Assembly (NCBI GenBank): GCA_021788015.1
Contig: JAJYLD010000008.1
Location: forward strand, 1-56,699
Length of the DNA: 56,699 bases
Source of the DNA: a bacterium
Lineage (GTDB): Bacteria; Patescibacteriota; Patescibacteriia; Patescibacteriales; JAKAJF01
Direction: 5' to 3'
A model generated the notes under the pieces. That model did not search any database. It was not told the DNA's origin and saw only the letters and a list, made by a program, of their open reading frames with translations. Below, piece after piece: positions 47,306 through 56,699 of this stretch. The position numbers and the translations under genes were made by a program. Within the stretch, counting starts at the first letter, position 1; each line of letters begins with the position of its first letter.

Positions 47306-47893
47306 TTATTTTTTTAATAAATTCTCCAAATATCTTGCCATCATGTCCACCTCTATATTTATTTTATCTCTTTTTTTTAATTTAGAAAAATTAGTCACTT
47401 CCACGGTATGAGAAATTAAACTAACTTTAAAGAATTTTTTACCACATCCGGAAATAGTCAGGCTAACACCGTCCAAGGCGACCGAACCTTTACAAGCTAA
47501 ATATTCCATCAGTTCTCGCGGCGGTTTTATAATTAATTCTTTATTTTTACCTTGACTTAATATATTTTCAATCACCCCCACCCCGTCGACATGGCCCAAA
47601 ACAAAGTGGCCGTCAATTCTCTCGTTCGCTTTTAAACCCAATTCCAAATTGACGAGATCGCCGATTTTTGCGTTTCTAAAGTTTGTCACTCTTAGCGTTT
47701 CGGGCATGACTTCCGCCTTAAATTCGTTTTTCTTTTTCGCTATTACGGTCAAACAGGCGCCGTTTGTCGCGATACTGGCTCCCACTTTTACGTCTTTAAG
47801 AAAATTTCTAACTTCTATTGTGAAATATCGTCTGCCATTCCTATCTTCTATCTTCTTTATCTTTCCGACTCTTTTTATGATTCCTGTGAACAT
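47306..47893 (-). CDS. ribE: Riboflavin synthase alpha chain
   Basis: This 195-aa protein has the two-fold repeated beta-barrel plan. MFTGIIKRVGKI opens the first half and GHFVLGHVDGVGVIENI the second, with NGACLTV and DGVSLTIS as the paired active-site segments. It dismutates two lumazines into riboflavin. It is the first gene of the three-gene flavin unit and ends 1 bp before ribH. The GTP cyclohydrolase, deaminase/reductase and butanone-phosphate synthase genes (ribA/B/D) are not in the window. Confidence 0.95.
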   Translation of the reverse strand: MFTGIIKRVGKIKKIEDRNGRRYFTIEVRNFLKDVKVGASIATNGACLTVIAKKKNEFKAEVMPETLRVTNFRNAKIGDLVNLELGLKANERIDGHFVLGHVDGVGVIENILSQGKNKELIIKPPRELMEYLACKGSVALDGVSLTISGCGKKFFKVSLISHTVEVTNFSKLKKRDKINIEVDMMARYLENLLKK

Positions 47894-47896
47894 TAT

Positions 47897-47963
47897 GAAT
47901 TATGAATCATGAATTATGAATTATGAAATTAGGCCCTAATTCATAATTCATGATTCATAATTC
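47897..47963. repeat. 27-bp perfect inverted repeat made of TGAATTA words
   Basis: Two 27-bp arms (47897-47923 and 47937-47963) built from GAATTATGAATC words are exact complements around a 13-nt loop. It lies between ribE and metK. There is no T-tract, so it is an unusually perfect example of the window's spacer word-repeats rather than a standard terminator. Confidence 0.85.
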
Positions 47964-47988
47964 GGTAACGCTAAATTTATTCTATTCA

Positions 47989-49164
47989 TTAAATCCCCGC
48001 CTCTTTCTTTAAAACTACCGCTTTATCCGTCTTTTCCCAGGTAAAATCTTTGTCATTGCGACCGAAATGCCCGTAAGCGGCGGTTTTTCTGTAAATCGGG
48101 CGTTTTAAATTCAAATTTTTGATGATTTGTTTCGGCTTGAAATCAAAATGTTTTTTAATCAGTTCCAAAACTCTCGGTTCGGGAATTTTATTGGTACCGT
48201 AAGTTTCGATATAAATTCCGACCGGTTCGGCGATGCCGATCGCGTAGGCGACTTGGAGTTGGCAACGGTCGGCGAGTCCGGCGGCGACGACGTTTTTCGC
48301 GACATATCTCGCCATATAAGCGCCGCTCCTGTCTACTTTGGTTAAGTCCTTGCCCGAGAAAGCTCCGCCTCCGTGCGGAACTATTCCGCCGTAAGTATCA
48401 ACGATAATTTTTCTTCCCGTCAGTCCGGTATCCGCCGGCGGCCCACCGAAGATAAATTTACCGGTGGCATTGATAAACAGTTTGGTTTTTTTATCGATTA
48501 ATTTTCCCATAACCGGTTCAATGACTTTCTTCTTGATGTCGGCTCTTAATTTTTTCATGCTTATGTCGGCGCTGTGGTGCGCAGCGATAACGACCGCGTC
48601 CGCTCGTTTCGCTTTGCCGTTTTCATATTCAATCGTCACCTGACTTTTCCCGTCCGGACGCAAATAAGGCAAAATGCCTTTTTTTCTAACATGCGCCAAT
48701 TTTTCCGTGAGTTTATGAGCAAGAATAATCGGTAACGGCATAAATTCCGGAGTCTCGTTCGTTGCGTAACCTATCATCAACCCCTGATCGCCCGCTCCCA
48801 TTTCTTTGAACTCGCCTTCGCCTTCGTTTACGCCCTGGGCGATATCGGGACTTTGTTCGTGAATGGATGAAATCACGCCGACGTCATCCGAGCAAAAACC
48901 GTATTCCTGCTTGTCGTAACCGATTTCTTTTAAAATATTGCGTACGATCTTGTCAATATTCACGTAAGCCTTGGTCGTGACTTCGCCGCCGACGACAACC
49001 AACCCGGTCGTGCAAAAACATTCGACGGCGGAACGGCTGTTCGGGTCGACTTTTAACATTTCATCGTAAATACCGTCGGAAATTTGATCGCAAATTTTAT
49101 CCGGATGCCCTTCGGTAACCGATTCGGAAGTGATTAATCTGATATTGTTTATGTTTCGTTGCAT
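47989..49164 (-). CDS. metK: S-adenosylmethionine synthetase
   Basis: This enzyme (391 aa from the Met at 49164, [23 protein letters not shown]) makes SAM from Met and ATP. Motifs are [26 protein letters not shown] (ATP/Mg), [12 protein letters not shown], the P-loop-like [23 protein letters not shown] and the C-terminal [16 protein letters not shown]. The track start adds six non-conserved residues. It would feed NrdG and other radical SAM enzymes and methyltransferases. It lies next to ahcY and a PfkB kinase, forming a SAM-turnover cluster. Confidence 0.97.
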   Translation of the reverse strand: MQRNINNIRLITSESVTEGHPDKICDQISDGIYDEMLKVDPNSRSAVECFCTTGLVVVGGEVTTKAYVNIDKIVRNILKEIGYDKQEYGFCSDDVGVISSIHEQSPDIAQGVNEGEGEFKEMGAGDQGLMIGYATNETPEFMPLPIILAHKLTEKLAHVRKKGILPYLRPDGKSQVTIEYENGKAKRADAVVIAAHHSADISMKKLRADIKKKVIEPVMGKLIDKKTKLFINATGKFIFGGPPADTGLTGRKIIVDTYGGIVPHGGGAFSGKDLTKVDRSGAYMARYVAKNVVAAGLADRCQLQVAYAIGIAEPVGIYIETYGTNKIPEPRVLELIKKHFDFKPKQIIKNLNLKRPIYRKTAAYGHFGRNDKDFTWEKTDKAVVLKKEAGI

Positions 49165-49251
49165 AAAAATAAATAAGAACAAGAAGAAAAATAAGAAAAT
49201 AGGTTTCTATTTTTTTATCCTATTTATCTTATTTTTCTTATTTCTATTATT

Positions 49252-50951
<1,700 letters not shown>

Positions 50952-50992
50952 GTTGATTTATTCTTTTTATCTTATTTATCTTATTTTTGTTT

Positions 50993-51928
50993 TTATAAGT
51001 TTTTTCCAAAATTTTTCCTAAATCTCTTCTCCATTTCTCTCCACGTAAACTCATGATTTTGCCCCCCGTATTTTTCGACTGCAAACGAAGCGACTACGCT
51101 TCCCATTTGTGCGGCTTGTTCAATCGGCCAACCTTCTTTCAATCCCTTGATTAGGCCGGCGCGGTAAGCATCGCCCGCTCCGGTCGGATCCAAAACCTTT
51201 TTCGGTTTTGCCGCTTTGATTAAATATTTTTCTTTTTTAGCAAAAATCTCCAAACCTTGTTCACCTTTGGTAATAATCAATATATTTACTTTATCAATTA
51301 TATCATCAGTTGTCCATCCGGTTTTTTTCTTGATCATTTCGATTTCATAGTCATTGCCGATTAAAATTTCCGCCCCCGTAATGCCATTTTTTAATTTTTC
51401 TTTACTCAAAACGGTGATCTGCTGCCCCGGATCGAAAATGTATGGAATTTTATTTTTGTAAATTTTCGCATAATCTTCCATGTCTCGCAAGTTGCCAGGA
51501 GAAATTATGGCGATGCTGTTTTTCAGTAATTTACCATCAAATTTTCCTCGCGATTCATTCATCGCTCCCGGATTGAATCCGGCAATCTGATTATCAGCTT
51601 TGTCAGTGATAATATACGCGCTGGCGGTTAATCTCTCTCTTATTTTTCTTATTTCTCTTATTTTAATTTTGTTCTTCCGCAACCATTTTTCGTAATTTCC
51701 AAAATCAGCACCACCGGAAGCTAAAATATACGGACTCTCACCAAGTAAAGCCAAGTTGTAGGCGATGTTTCCGGCCGTGCCGCCGAAGTTTTCTTTCAGT
51801 TCATTGATAAGAAAAGAAACATTCAGAGCGTGAATTTTATCTGGCAGAATATGATCTTTGAAATAACCGGGGAAATCCATGATTCGGTCGTAAGCGAGCG
51901 AACCGGAGATGAGGATGTTTTTATACAT
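50993..51928 (-). CDS. PfkB-family sugar/nucleoside kinase, probably adenosine kinase
   Basis: This 311-aa ribokinase-fold protein begins ILISGSLAYDRIMDFPG, has the FGGTAGNIAYNLALLGE motif and ends with the catalytic LDPTGAGDAYRAGLIKGL (anion hole and base Asp). PfkB kinases act on sugars or adenosine. The neighbours metK and ahcY make adenosine kinase the best guess, since AhcY releases adenosine; this is inference from context. Residues about 89-101 (KIKIREIRKIRERL) are encoded by a CTTATTTTTCTTATTTCT spacer word, identical over 18 nt to the intergenic sequence at 49228-49245. Confidence 0.88.
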   Translation of the reverse strand: MYKNILISGSLAYDRIMDFPGYFKDHILPDKIHALNVSFLINELKENFGGTAGNIAYNLALLGESPYILASGGADFGNYEKWLRKNKIKIREIRKIRERLTASAYIITDKADNQIAGFNPGAMNESRGKFDGKLLKNSIAIISPGNLRDMEDYAKIYKNKIPYIFDPGQQITVLSKEKLKNGITGAEILIGNDYEIEMIKKKTGWTTDDIIDKVNILIITKGEQGLEIFAKKEKYLIKAAKPKKVLDPTGAGDAYRAGLIKGLKEGWPIEQAAQMGSVVASFAVEKYGGQNHEFTWREMEKRFRKNFGKNL

Positions 51929-51952
51929 TGTTAAATTTAGGTACTTAGGTAA

Positions 51953-52336
51953 TTAGGGATTGGGTTTGGATTTTTGTTTTTTCTTTAAAAAATTAACATA
52001 TCCATTAATTCCTTTAATCAATTCTGTATATTTTTCTTCTGTAAACTTTGAAATTTTCTCAGTTGTTAATCCTTTCTTGTAGGCCCTGATTATTCCCGCT
52101 TTAGTTTCTCCGGCTTCTCCTCTGGCGATATACATTCTATTTATTTTATCTCCATACGAGAAACGATTGTAACTCTCGGCAATGTTATCGGAAACTGAAG
52201 AAGATGATCTCCTAAGCTGGTCAACACTTCTGAATTTTTCATCTTTTGGGAATTTTTCGGTTAGTTTATATATAAAAATTTCTAAACGCTCCGACAATTT
52301 ATAAATTTTTAAATTTTCCAAACCATTGTTGCTCAT
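51953..52336 (-). CDS. Four-helix bundle protein (S23 family), second copy
   Basis: This 127-aa protein is a diverged relative of the gene at 50562: LENLKIYKLSERLEIFIYKLTEKFPKDEKFRSVDQLRRSSSSVSDNIAESYNR, then GYVNFLKKKQ near the end. The family's role outside rRNA genes is not known. The gene lies between inverted GGTAATTAGG (51948-51957) and CCTAATTACC (52341-52350), so like its relative it is bracketed by inverted repeats. Two such genes flanking one PfkB kinase is unusual. Confidence 0.88.
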   Translation of the reverse strand: MSNNGLENLKIYKLSERLEIFIYKLTEKFPKDEKFRSVDQLRRSSSSVSDNIAESYNRFSYGDKINRMYIARGEAGETKAGIIRAYKKGLTTEKISKFTEEKYTELIKGINGYVNFLKKKQKSKPNP

Positions 52337-52439
52337 AAATCCTAATTACCTTATCACCTAAGCCCTAATTATATCGAATAAATGTTAAAAGAATTTAGTT
52401 TCTTCCATACTACTTAATTTATATTCCAAATTCCAGGTC

Positions 52440-53339
52440 CTATCTTCTAGCTTCCAATCTCTTTATCTCCTCCTCGATGGCTTTGTATTCGAGGGAAGAG
52501 GGGGAATAATTTTTGAGCATTAATTTTAAATTATTAATTTTTTCAGCATTATCATTTTTTATTACATTCGCACCGATGGTTTTATTTTCATTTTTTTGCT
52601 TAAAAAATCCGAGTTTTTCCAATTCGTCTACGGCTTTTTTTGCTTCCGGATCGACATCCTCCAATTTTCCATCATTCCAGTTCATGATTTTACCGTCTAT
52701 TTCCATTGTAATACTTTCTTCAAATCCGTTCGGACTATTTGAAGAAATTTTCAGTTTTTCATACAATTTTAATAAATTTTTTACCTTCTCTCTTTCGATA
52801 TTTTCCAACGCCTTTATATTTTTTGAATTTATAAAATATTCTTCAAATTTTATATTATCGACAACTCCCGTTCCCAAAAATCCGTGATAATCTTTAACCC
52901 AATTTTCCAAAGTACCGGAAACCGTTTCATTGCTTAAAATTAAATTCTTCTTAGTAATTTTTGCCTTATTCTGAATCAGTAAATTCTTGATTGTATCTTT
53001 TATTCGATCTCTTTCTCGGTAGTCGGCAAAAATGATTAAATAATTTCTTATCTTTTCCCATAAATCATAATCTTCAATTTCAAAAATTACGCCCAAATGA
53101 TTCTCAATCAAAGAGAAAATGTCTTTTTCTCTTAAATTGGACAGGCCCAAGAAACCGAATTTGTACTGCAAACTTTTAAATTGCCTGAAAAGAATGCCGT
53201 TTTCTTTTTCCAGATTGGGATTTAACAAATCTTTTAGATAATAAAAATAGGTCCTGGAAGCGCTAGACATTCCATATTCATTAATAAGATCCAGTTTGCT
53301 CTTTAAATCCGCTAAATTGTTATTATCGAATTGTATCAT
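52440..53339 (-). CDS. Secretion-locus protein of unknown function (299 aa)
   Basis: A soluble, charged, mostly helical protein (NNNLADLKSKLDLINEYGMSS; DLWEKIRNYLIIFADYRERDRIKDTIKNLL) with no signal, membrane helix or known motif. The C-terminal 40 residues look like a coiled coil (KINNLKLMLKNYSPSSLEYKAIEEEIKRLE). Its ATG overlaps the stop of the VirB6-like gene upstream (ATGA), so it is co-translated with the secretion machinery and may bind its cytoplasmic tail. Not recognised otherwise. Confidence 0.6.
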   Translation of the reverse strand: MIQFDNNNLADLKSKLDLINEYGMSSASRTYFYYLKDLLNPNLEKENGILFRQFKSLQYKFGFLGLSNLREKDIFSLIENHLGVIFEIEDYDLWEKIRNYLIIFADYRERDRIKDTIKNLLIQNKAKITKKNLILSNETVSGTLENWVKDYHGFLGTGVVDNIKFEEYFINSKNIKALENIEREKVKNLLKLYEKLKISSNSPNGFEESITMEIDGKIMNWNDGKLEDVDPEAKKAVDELEKLGFFKQKNENKTIGANVIKNDNAEKINNLKLMLKNYSPSSLEYKAIEEEIKRLEARR

Positions 53340-55972
53340 GTATTTTTATAACTGGCCGGATATTTTCCCGCTTTATCTAATTCATCTACGGCCATGCCGG
53401 CGGTATACAGCTTATCGTTTCTGGCCGCCTTTTTTAATTCGTCAATTAAATGCGCCGATACCCCCGCTTCTATCATTTTTGCCATGTTCTCGGGTATAGT
53501 TAGTCTGGCTATAACATTCGGATTGATACGTTTAGGCTGATCGGCCAATTTTGGGCCTACGGTCTTTAAAATAGTTAAACCGACTTCATTTAAAATAAAT
53601 TTTCCATCCGGAGTTTCTCCTCCGTAGCCCAAACGGTTAAGTTGCCTTGCGATTGCTTGCGGATCCATTTTTGCAACTTCCGAAGCGGAAACAAGGGCTT
53701 GCTCTTTCGGGCTGGCAAAGTCATAATAGCCATCGCGTACTTTTATGGATCTTGCCGTTGCCCAATGATTATTCTTTTCCGCCAGATAACTTATTTCCAT
53801 GGCCAAGCCTTTCGCTTCTTGATCGGAAAAGCCGACATAATTATCGTTGTCTTTTTTCGCTATGTCTCTCGCCATTTGTTGCAAACCTTCTCCGGTTGCG
53901 GAATATCCCATATTATTTAAGAGGCCGTCATTTTCATTTCCATCCTTCGCAAGCTTCTTGGCGATAGCGGCAAAACGGATTTTATCTTTTTGTCTAATAG
54001 CATCTTTTAACATAGCACCCAATTCTTCCTCGTCTTCTCCGACAATCTTTTTCATTTCTTCCGCTTCCAAAGAAGCTTTGGCGGCTATGGCATTAAAATC
54101 GGCAATAGGCTTATATTTTAAGGTTTTTGCTTTTTCTATTTTTATCTTTTCCCTTTCATCTTCTATATCCTTATCATGAACCGCTAATCTGGCTTTAGCA
54201 TTGTCTATAATTGGTTGCCTGTATACTTGACCGTTACTGTTTTTTAGAATATTTTCAATATCCATAGATTCTTCGGACAGTGAATCCATTTTTGCCTTGG
54301 CCTCGTCTTTCTTTTTCTTAAATTTATATTTATCGGCGTACTCGGTTGCATTGCGCTCATCCTGCGTAGCCTGATCCATTTCTCTTGCTACGTCTTCAAT
54401 TTGTGTTTTCAAATCTCCTTGTTTAATTAAATAATCGTTTCTTTGTTCAGGAGTTAATGCGATTGAAAGTTTTAGCGCATCTTTATAATCGTCACTGTCT
54501 CGTATGTCTTTTATTTTGTCTTCATGGCCTTGTATAATTTCTTGCTGTTTTTTCACCTCGTCTTTGGACGCTTTACCGCCTCGGAATCTTTGAGCCCAAC
54601 CTTTGGTAGTGGAAAGCTGTTCCCAGGCGCTGCCGGGCGTACCGGTCATGGCCAAGGCGCCGTGAAATCTGCCGCCGTGTTGCATTGCCAAACCGGCCTG
54701 AACCATCCCTTCCCCATATCTTTTTCTTTGTATTTCGGCTCTTTTTTCTTGAATGCCTTTCCAAACCCTGCCCACATTTAAATCAACTCCGGTTTTTTGA
54801 TGAAGTTTATCAATACCATAACCACCCAAAGATTTAGCGCCCTTAAACGGTAACAAAGCTCCGCCCGCGGCCAAAGACCCCGTCTTCTTCGCCCAATTCA
54901 TTCCTTTTCCCGCAATGCTCGCCGCCGCGCCGCCCATCTGCTGCGCGACCATAAGCCCGCCGATTAAAAGCGCGATCGTTATCGCGTAATCTTGTAAATT
55001 GGAAGTGTTAAACAAAGAGTTGGGGGAGGTTACATTTGAGTCATTGGTATTGGCGGTATAACTCCCGGAAGTAATTTGGACAGAAGTGGAAGAACTATAA
55101 TCCGATGGCTTGCCTAAAGCCAAAGAAGAACTGCTCGCCGTTAATAATGCCAGCCAAATAAAAAATGCCAAAATCGGTCCGATTATTACCTGCTTGATAA
55201 AATCTTCCCAGACCCGACTTGTATATTTTCCGATTCCGGGCACGGCAAAGCCCAAAAAAACCAAAGGCGATAAAATCGTATAAACCCAAAGCATGACCAC
55301 GCGCATAACCAGAATCGCCATCAAAACCGTTATGACTATGACCGATATGATCATGGCGATAAGGCCCATAATTATACCTGCCGCGACAAAAAGAGCGCTG
55401 CCCGACGCCTGACTTTGATTGTTAACCGCGCTTAAACTTCCATATTTCTGCATTTGAAATAAGTCGACAAAGTGTCCCGCTCCATTGGCCGCAAATCCGT
55501 TGACAAAAGTAAGCATCACCACTTGCCCGAAATCGATAATTAAACCGAAAATCGTCCGGGAAAAATTTATAAGAACGGCCATGATAAGAAGTTTCGGTAG
55601 CATTTTTTTCCATTGATAACTTTCAATGCGTAAAATCGTGGCAAAAGCGATGACAAGCACAATTAAAATAAAAAACATGTTACAGACATCGCGAACAGTA
55701 ACCCAGCCGACCTGCACCGCCTGGACATTGATAATGTTATTGAACTGCGCCACCCAAACCAAAAGACTTATAATAACAGTTCCTACAAATCCGATTACAT
55801 AACTCAATAAATACGCTATCCATCCTATAACCGTAGCTATCCCTATCATAATCGGATTCGGACTATCGGCGGCAAAAATCGGTTTGGCGACCAGAAGTAA
55901 AACAACGCTAAACAAAACTACCCAAATGATAATCTTTCTGTTTTTTCTTAGTTTGTTTTTTAAATCAATCAT
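53336..55972 (-). CDS. VirB6/TrbL-like polytopic membrane protein with long cytoplasmic tail (878 aa)
   Basis: The N-terminal ~370 residues hold a signal-like helix and about seven membrane segments (about 13-32, 42-75, 92-112, 128-150, 190-230, 232-255, 262-285 and 335-352), with a Ser/Thr-rich loop near 290-320. The rest is soluble, Lys/Glu-rich coiled coil (about 460-660) followed by an ordered helical end. VirB6-type proteins form the inner-membrane channel of type IV secretion systems, and a large tail is common in the Gram-positive-like types. It overlaps the genes on both sides by 4 nt. Assignment is by topology and context. Confidence 0.72.
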   Translation of the reverse strand: MIDLKNKLRKNRKIIIWVVLFSVVLLLVAKPIFAADSPNPIMIGIATVIGWIAYLLSYVIGFVGTVIISLLVWVAQFNNIINVQAVQVGWVTVRDVCNMFFILIVLVIAFATILRIESYQWKKMLPKLLIMAVLINFSRTIFGLIIDFGQVVMLTFVNGFAANGAGHFVDLFQMQKYGSLSAVNNQSQASGSALFVAAGIIMGLIAMIISVIVITVLMAILVMRVVMLWVYTILSPLVFLGFAVPGIGKYTSRVWEDFIKQVIIGPILAFFIWLALLTASSSSLALGKPSDYSSSTSVQITSGSYTANTNDSNVTSPNSLFNTSNLQDYAITIALLIGGLMVAQQMGGAAASIAGKGMNWAKKTGSLAAGGALLPFKGAKSLGGYGIDKLHQKTGVDLNVGRVWKGIQEKRAEIQRKRYGEGMVQAGLAMQHGGRFHGALAMTGTPGSAWEQLSTTKGWAQRFRGGKASKDEVKKQQEIIQGHEDKIKDIRDSDDYKDALKLSIALTPEQRNDYLIKQGDLKTQIEDVAREMDQATQDERNATEYADKYKFKKKKDEAKAKMDSLSEESMDIENILKNSNGQVYRQPIIDNAKARLAVHDKDIEDEREKIKIEKAKTLKYKPIADFNAIAAKASLEAEEMKKIVGEDEEELGAMLKDAIRQKDKIRFAAIAKKLAKDGNENDGLLNNMGYSATGEGLQQMARDIAKKDNDNYVGFSDQEAKGLAMEISYLAEKNNHWATARSIKVRDGYYDFASPKEQALVSASEVAKMDPQAIARQLNRLGYGGETPDGKFILNEVGLTILKTVGPKLADQPKRINPNVIARLTIPENMAKMIEAGVSAHLIDELKKAARNDKLYTAGMAVDELDKAGKYPASYKNT

Positions 55973-56559
55973 TTAAATAAATTTACTAAAGCTGATATTG
56001 TGGACCAACCCAGACTTGATAAGGCGTCCCATAACCATTTTATTTTCTGTAACCAGCTCGCACTTATCCAAGTTACTATCATGACGATAAGAGCCAAAAT
56101 TGAAAAAATTATGGTTAAAGCCAATAAATCCAAAAACAGCAATCCCATCTTCTCAAGCAATCCGATCATCTTTCCGGGTTGCGGAATATTTTCTCCCGCA
56201 ATCTTCGGAATCCATTCGTCTCCCAGTTTGCAGAAAAAATTTTCTCCCAAAACCGCGCCGAGAAAAACATGGATATTGATATAAATCAAACTCAAACCGA
56301 AACTCGGGATCAATAGTTCCCAGGCGGTACGCAAAAGTCCGCTCGTCGTTCGGCTCATTCCCAATCCTTCCTCTATTCCCGAAGCGGCATTGTTTTTCGC
56401 TTCTTCCGTCCTTCTTTTCTCCATGACCATTTCTCGCAATGATTTTTGCTCTTCCGGACCACCCTCACTCCCAGAGGGATCATTATTTCTCGCCCTTTCT
56501 TCTTTTAATTTTTCCGCGGCCATCAGTTGTTCATCTAGGTTGTTTAGAGTATCGGGCAT
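55969..56559 (-). CDS. Two-helix membrane protein of the secretion locus
   Basis: From MPDTLNNLDEQLMAAEKLKEE (56559) the protein is 196 aa; the track start adds four residues. The first ~80 residues are charged and Glu/Lys-rich. Membrane segments lie at about 85-105 (WELLIPSFGLSLIYINIHVFLGAVLG) and about 140-170 (LLFLDLLALTIIFSILALIVMIVTWI). The protein ends in an amphipathic tail. It overlaps the VirB6-like gene by ATGA. Function is unknown; it is a likely accessory membrane subunit. Confidence 0.6.
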   Translation of the reverse strand: MPDTLNNLDEQLMAAEKLKEERARNNDPSGSEGGPEEQKSLREMVMEKRRTEEAKNNAASGIEEGLGMSRTTSGLLRTAWELLIPSFGLSLIYINIHVFLGAVLGENFFCKLGDEWIPKIAGENIPQPGKMIGLLEKMGLLFLDLLALTIIFSILALIVMIVTWISASWLQKIKWLWDALSSLGWSTISALVNLFK

Positions 56560-56573
56560 ATTTAATCTCAAAT

Positions 56574-56613
56574 CTCAAAACGCAAAACTCAAAACCAAAG
56601 CTTAAAACTAAAA
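56574..56613. repeat. 40-nt spacer repeat, second copy
   Basis: This stretch matches 26011-26050 at 39 of 40 positions in the same orientation, 30 kb away. Its last bases overlap the stop codon of the partial gene at the window edge. Confidence 0.7.
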
Positions 56614-56699
56614 TCTTTTATTCTTAAGGGTAAGAAGGCTGGCGCCTAGCATTTTTGAGAGTTCTTCAAGCTCTTGCAATAATTTATTAATTTTAATTT
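56608..56699 (-). CDS. C-terminal end of a gene running off the right edge (partial)
   Basis: A minus-strand frame open from the window edge reads INKLLQELEELSKMLGASLL and stops at TAG (56608-56610). The helical Leu/Glu-rich sequence looks like real protein, and the spacing fits the upstream gene of the secretion operon. At about 29 codons, no function can be given. Confidence 0.4.
   Translation of the reverse strand, partial: IKINKLLQELEELSKMLGASLLTLKNKRF

Noticed and set aside
47897-47963. CRISPR-like array from the TGAATTA repeats
   Set aside because: Units are a few bases long with no spacers of constant length, and no cas genes are in the window.

Overview
The window reads as a Candidate Phyla Radiation (Patescibacteria, Parcubacteria-like) chromosome segment. 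The reasons are: short single-domain versions of house-keeping proteins; a PrgI / VirB4 / VirB6-type secretion locus; two giant surface proteins that begin with a VirB2-pilin-like double-membrane head; a stand-alone CxxC zinc-ribbon protein; few Shine-Dalgarno sequences; and AT-rich spacers of repeated short words. TGA is used as a stop (for example at the ends of prgI and the gene at 40898), so this is not a code-25 lineage. Names rest on motif recognition only; no search was run.

Layout. 0.2-4.6 kb: anaerobic ribonucleotide reductase operon nrdR-nrdD-(48-aa glycyl-radical peptide)-nrdG, read leftward from a consensus promoter with two NrdR boxes. 4.8-7.1 kb: a predicted TIM-barrel glycosidase and an HTH/Doc toxin-antitoxin pair. 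7.2-10.8 kb: ftsZ, ftsA, an undecaprenol/diacylglycerol kinase and ybeY. 10.8-21.1 kb: surface locus with two membrane-anchored calcium-repeat proteins and two pilin-headed giants (1826 and 899 aa). 21.5-31.6 kb: rel, a broken small gene, polX, uracil-DNA glycosylase, rpsD, yqeY, rpsU, hisS, and divergent lepB and LytR/Cps2A/Psr ligase. 31.6-37.7 kb: der, pth, a candidate small RNA, dprA, topA, tRNA-Ser. 37.8-40.6 kb: a frameshifted HAD phosphatase, small genes and comF. 40.9-46.4 kb and 52.4-56.7 kb: two blocks of type IV secretion-like genes. Between them, 46.5-52.3 kb: flavokinase, lumazine synthase, riboflavin synthase, metK, ahcY, a PfkB kinase and two four-helix-bundle (S23-type) genes.

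How parts fit together. The RNR genes form one regulated unit. MetK, AhcY and the PfkB kinase can be read as SAM synthesis plus clearance of S-adenosylhomocysteine and adenosine. The PrgI/VirB4/VirB6 genes and the two pilin-headed proteins look like a cell-surface machine. No relaxase or VirD4 coupling protein is visible, while dprA and comF are nearby, so DNA uptake or surface display fits better than conjugation.

Most notable: (1) a repeat family (4079-4303, 40607-40895, 41507-41622) with CCCGTTAGAAG terminal inverted repeats. Each copy lies against the ATG of the next gene and is flanked by copies of ATGAA(T), as if it inserts at start codons and recreates them. The two long copies share RNA helices kept by G-U pairs on the mRNA strand. 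(2) The class III RNR glycyl-radical domain is on a separate 48-aa ORF. (3) A candidate ~128-nt small RNA with its own promoter lies opposite pth/dprA. (4) Spacer word-repeats also occur inside ahcY and the PfkB gene.
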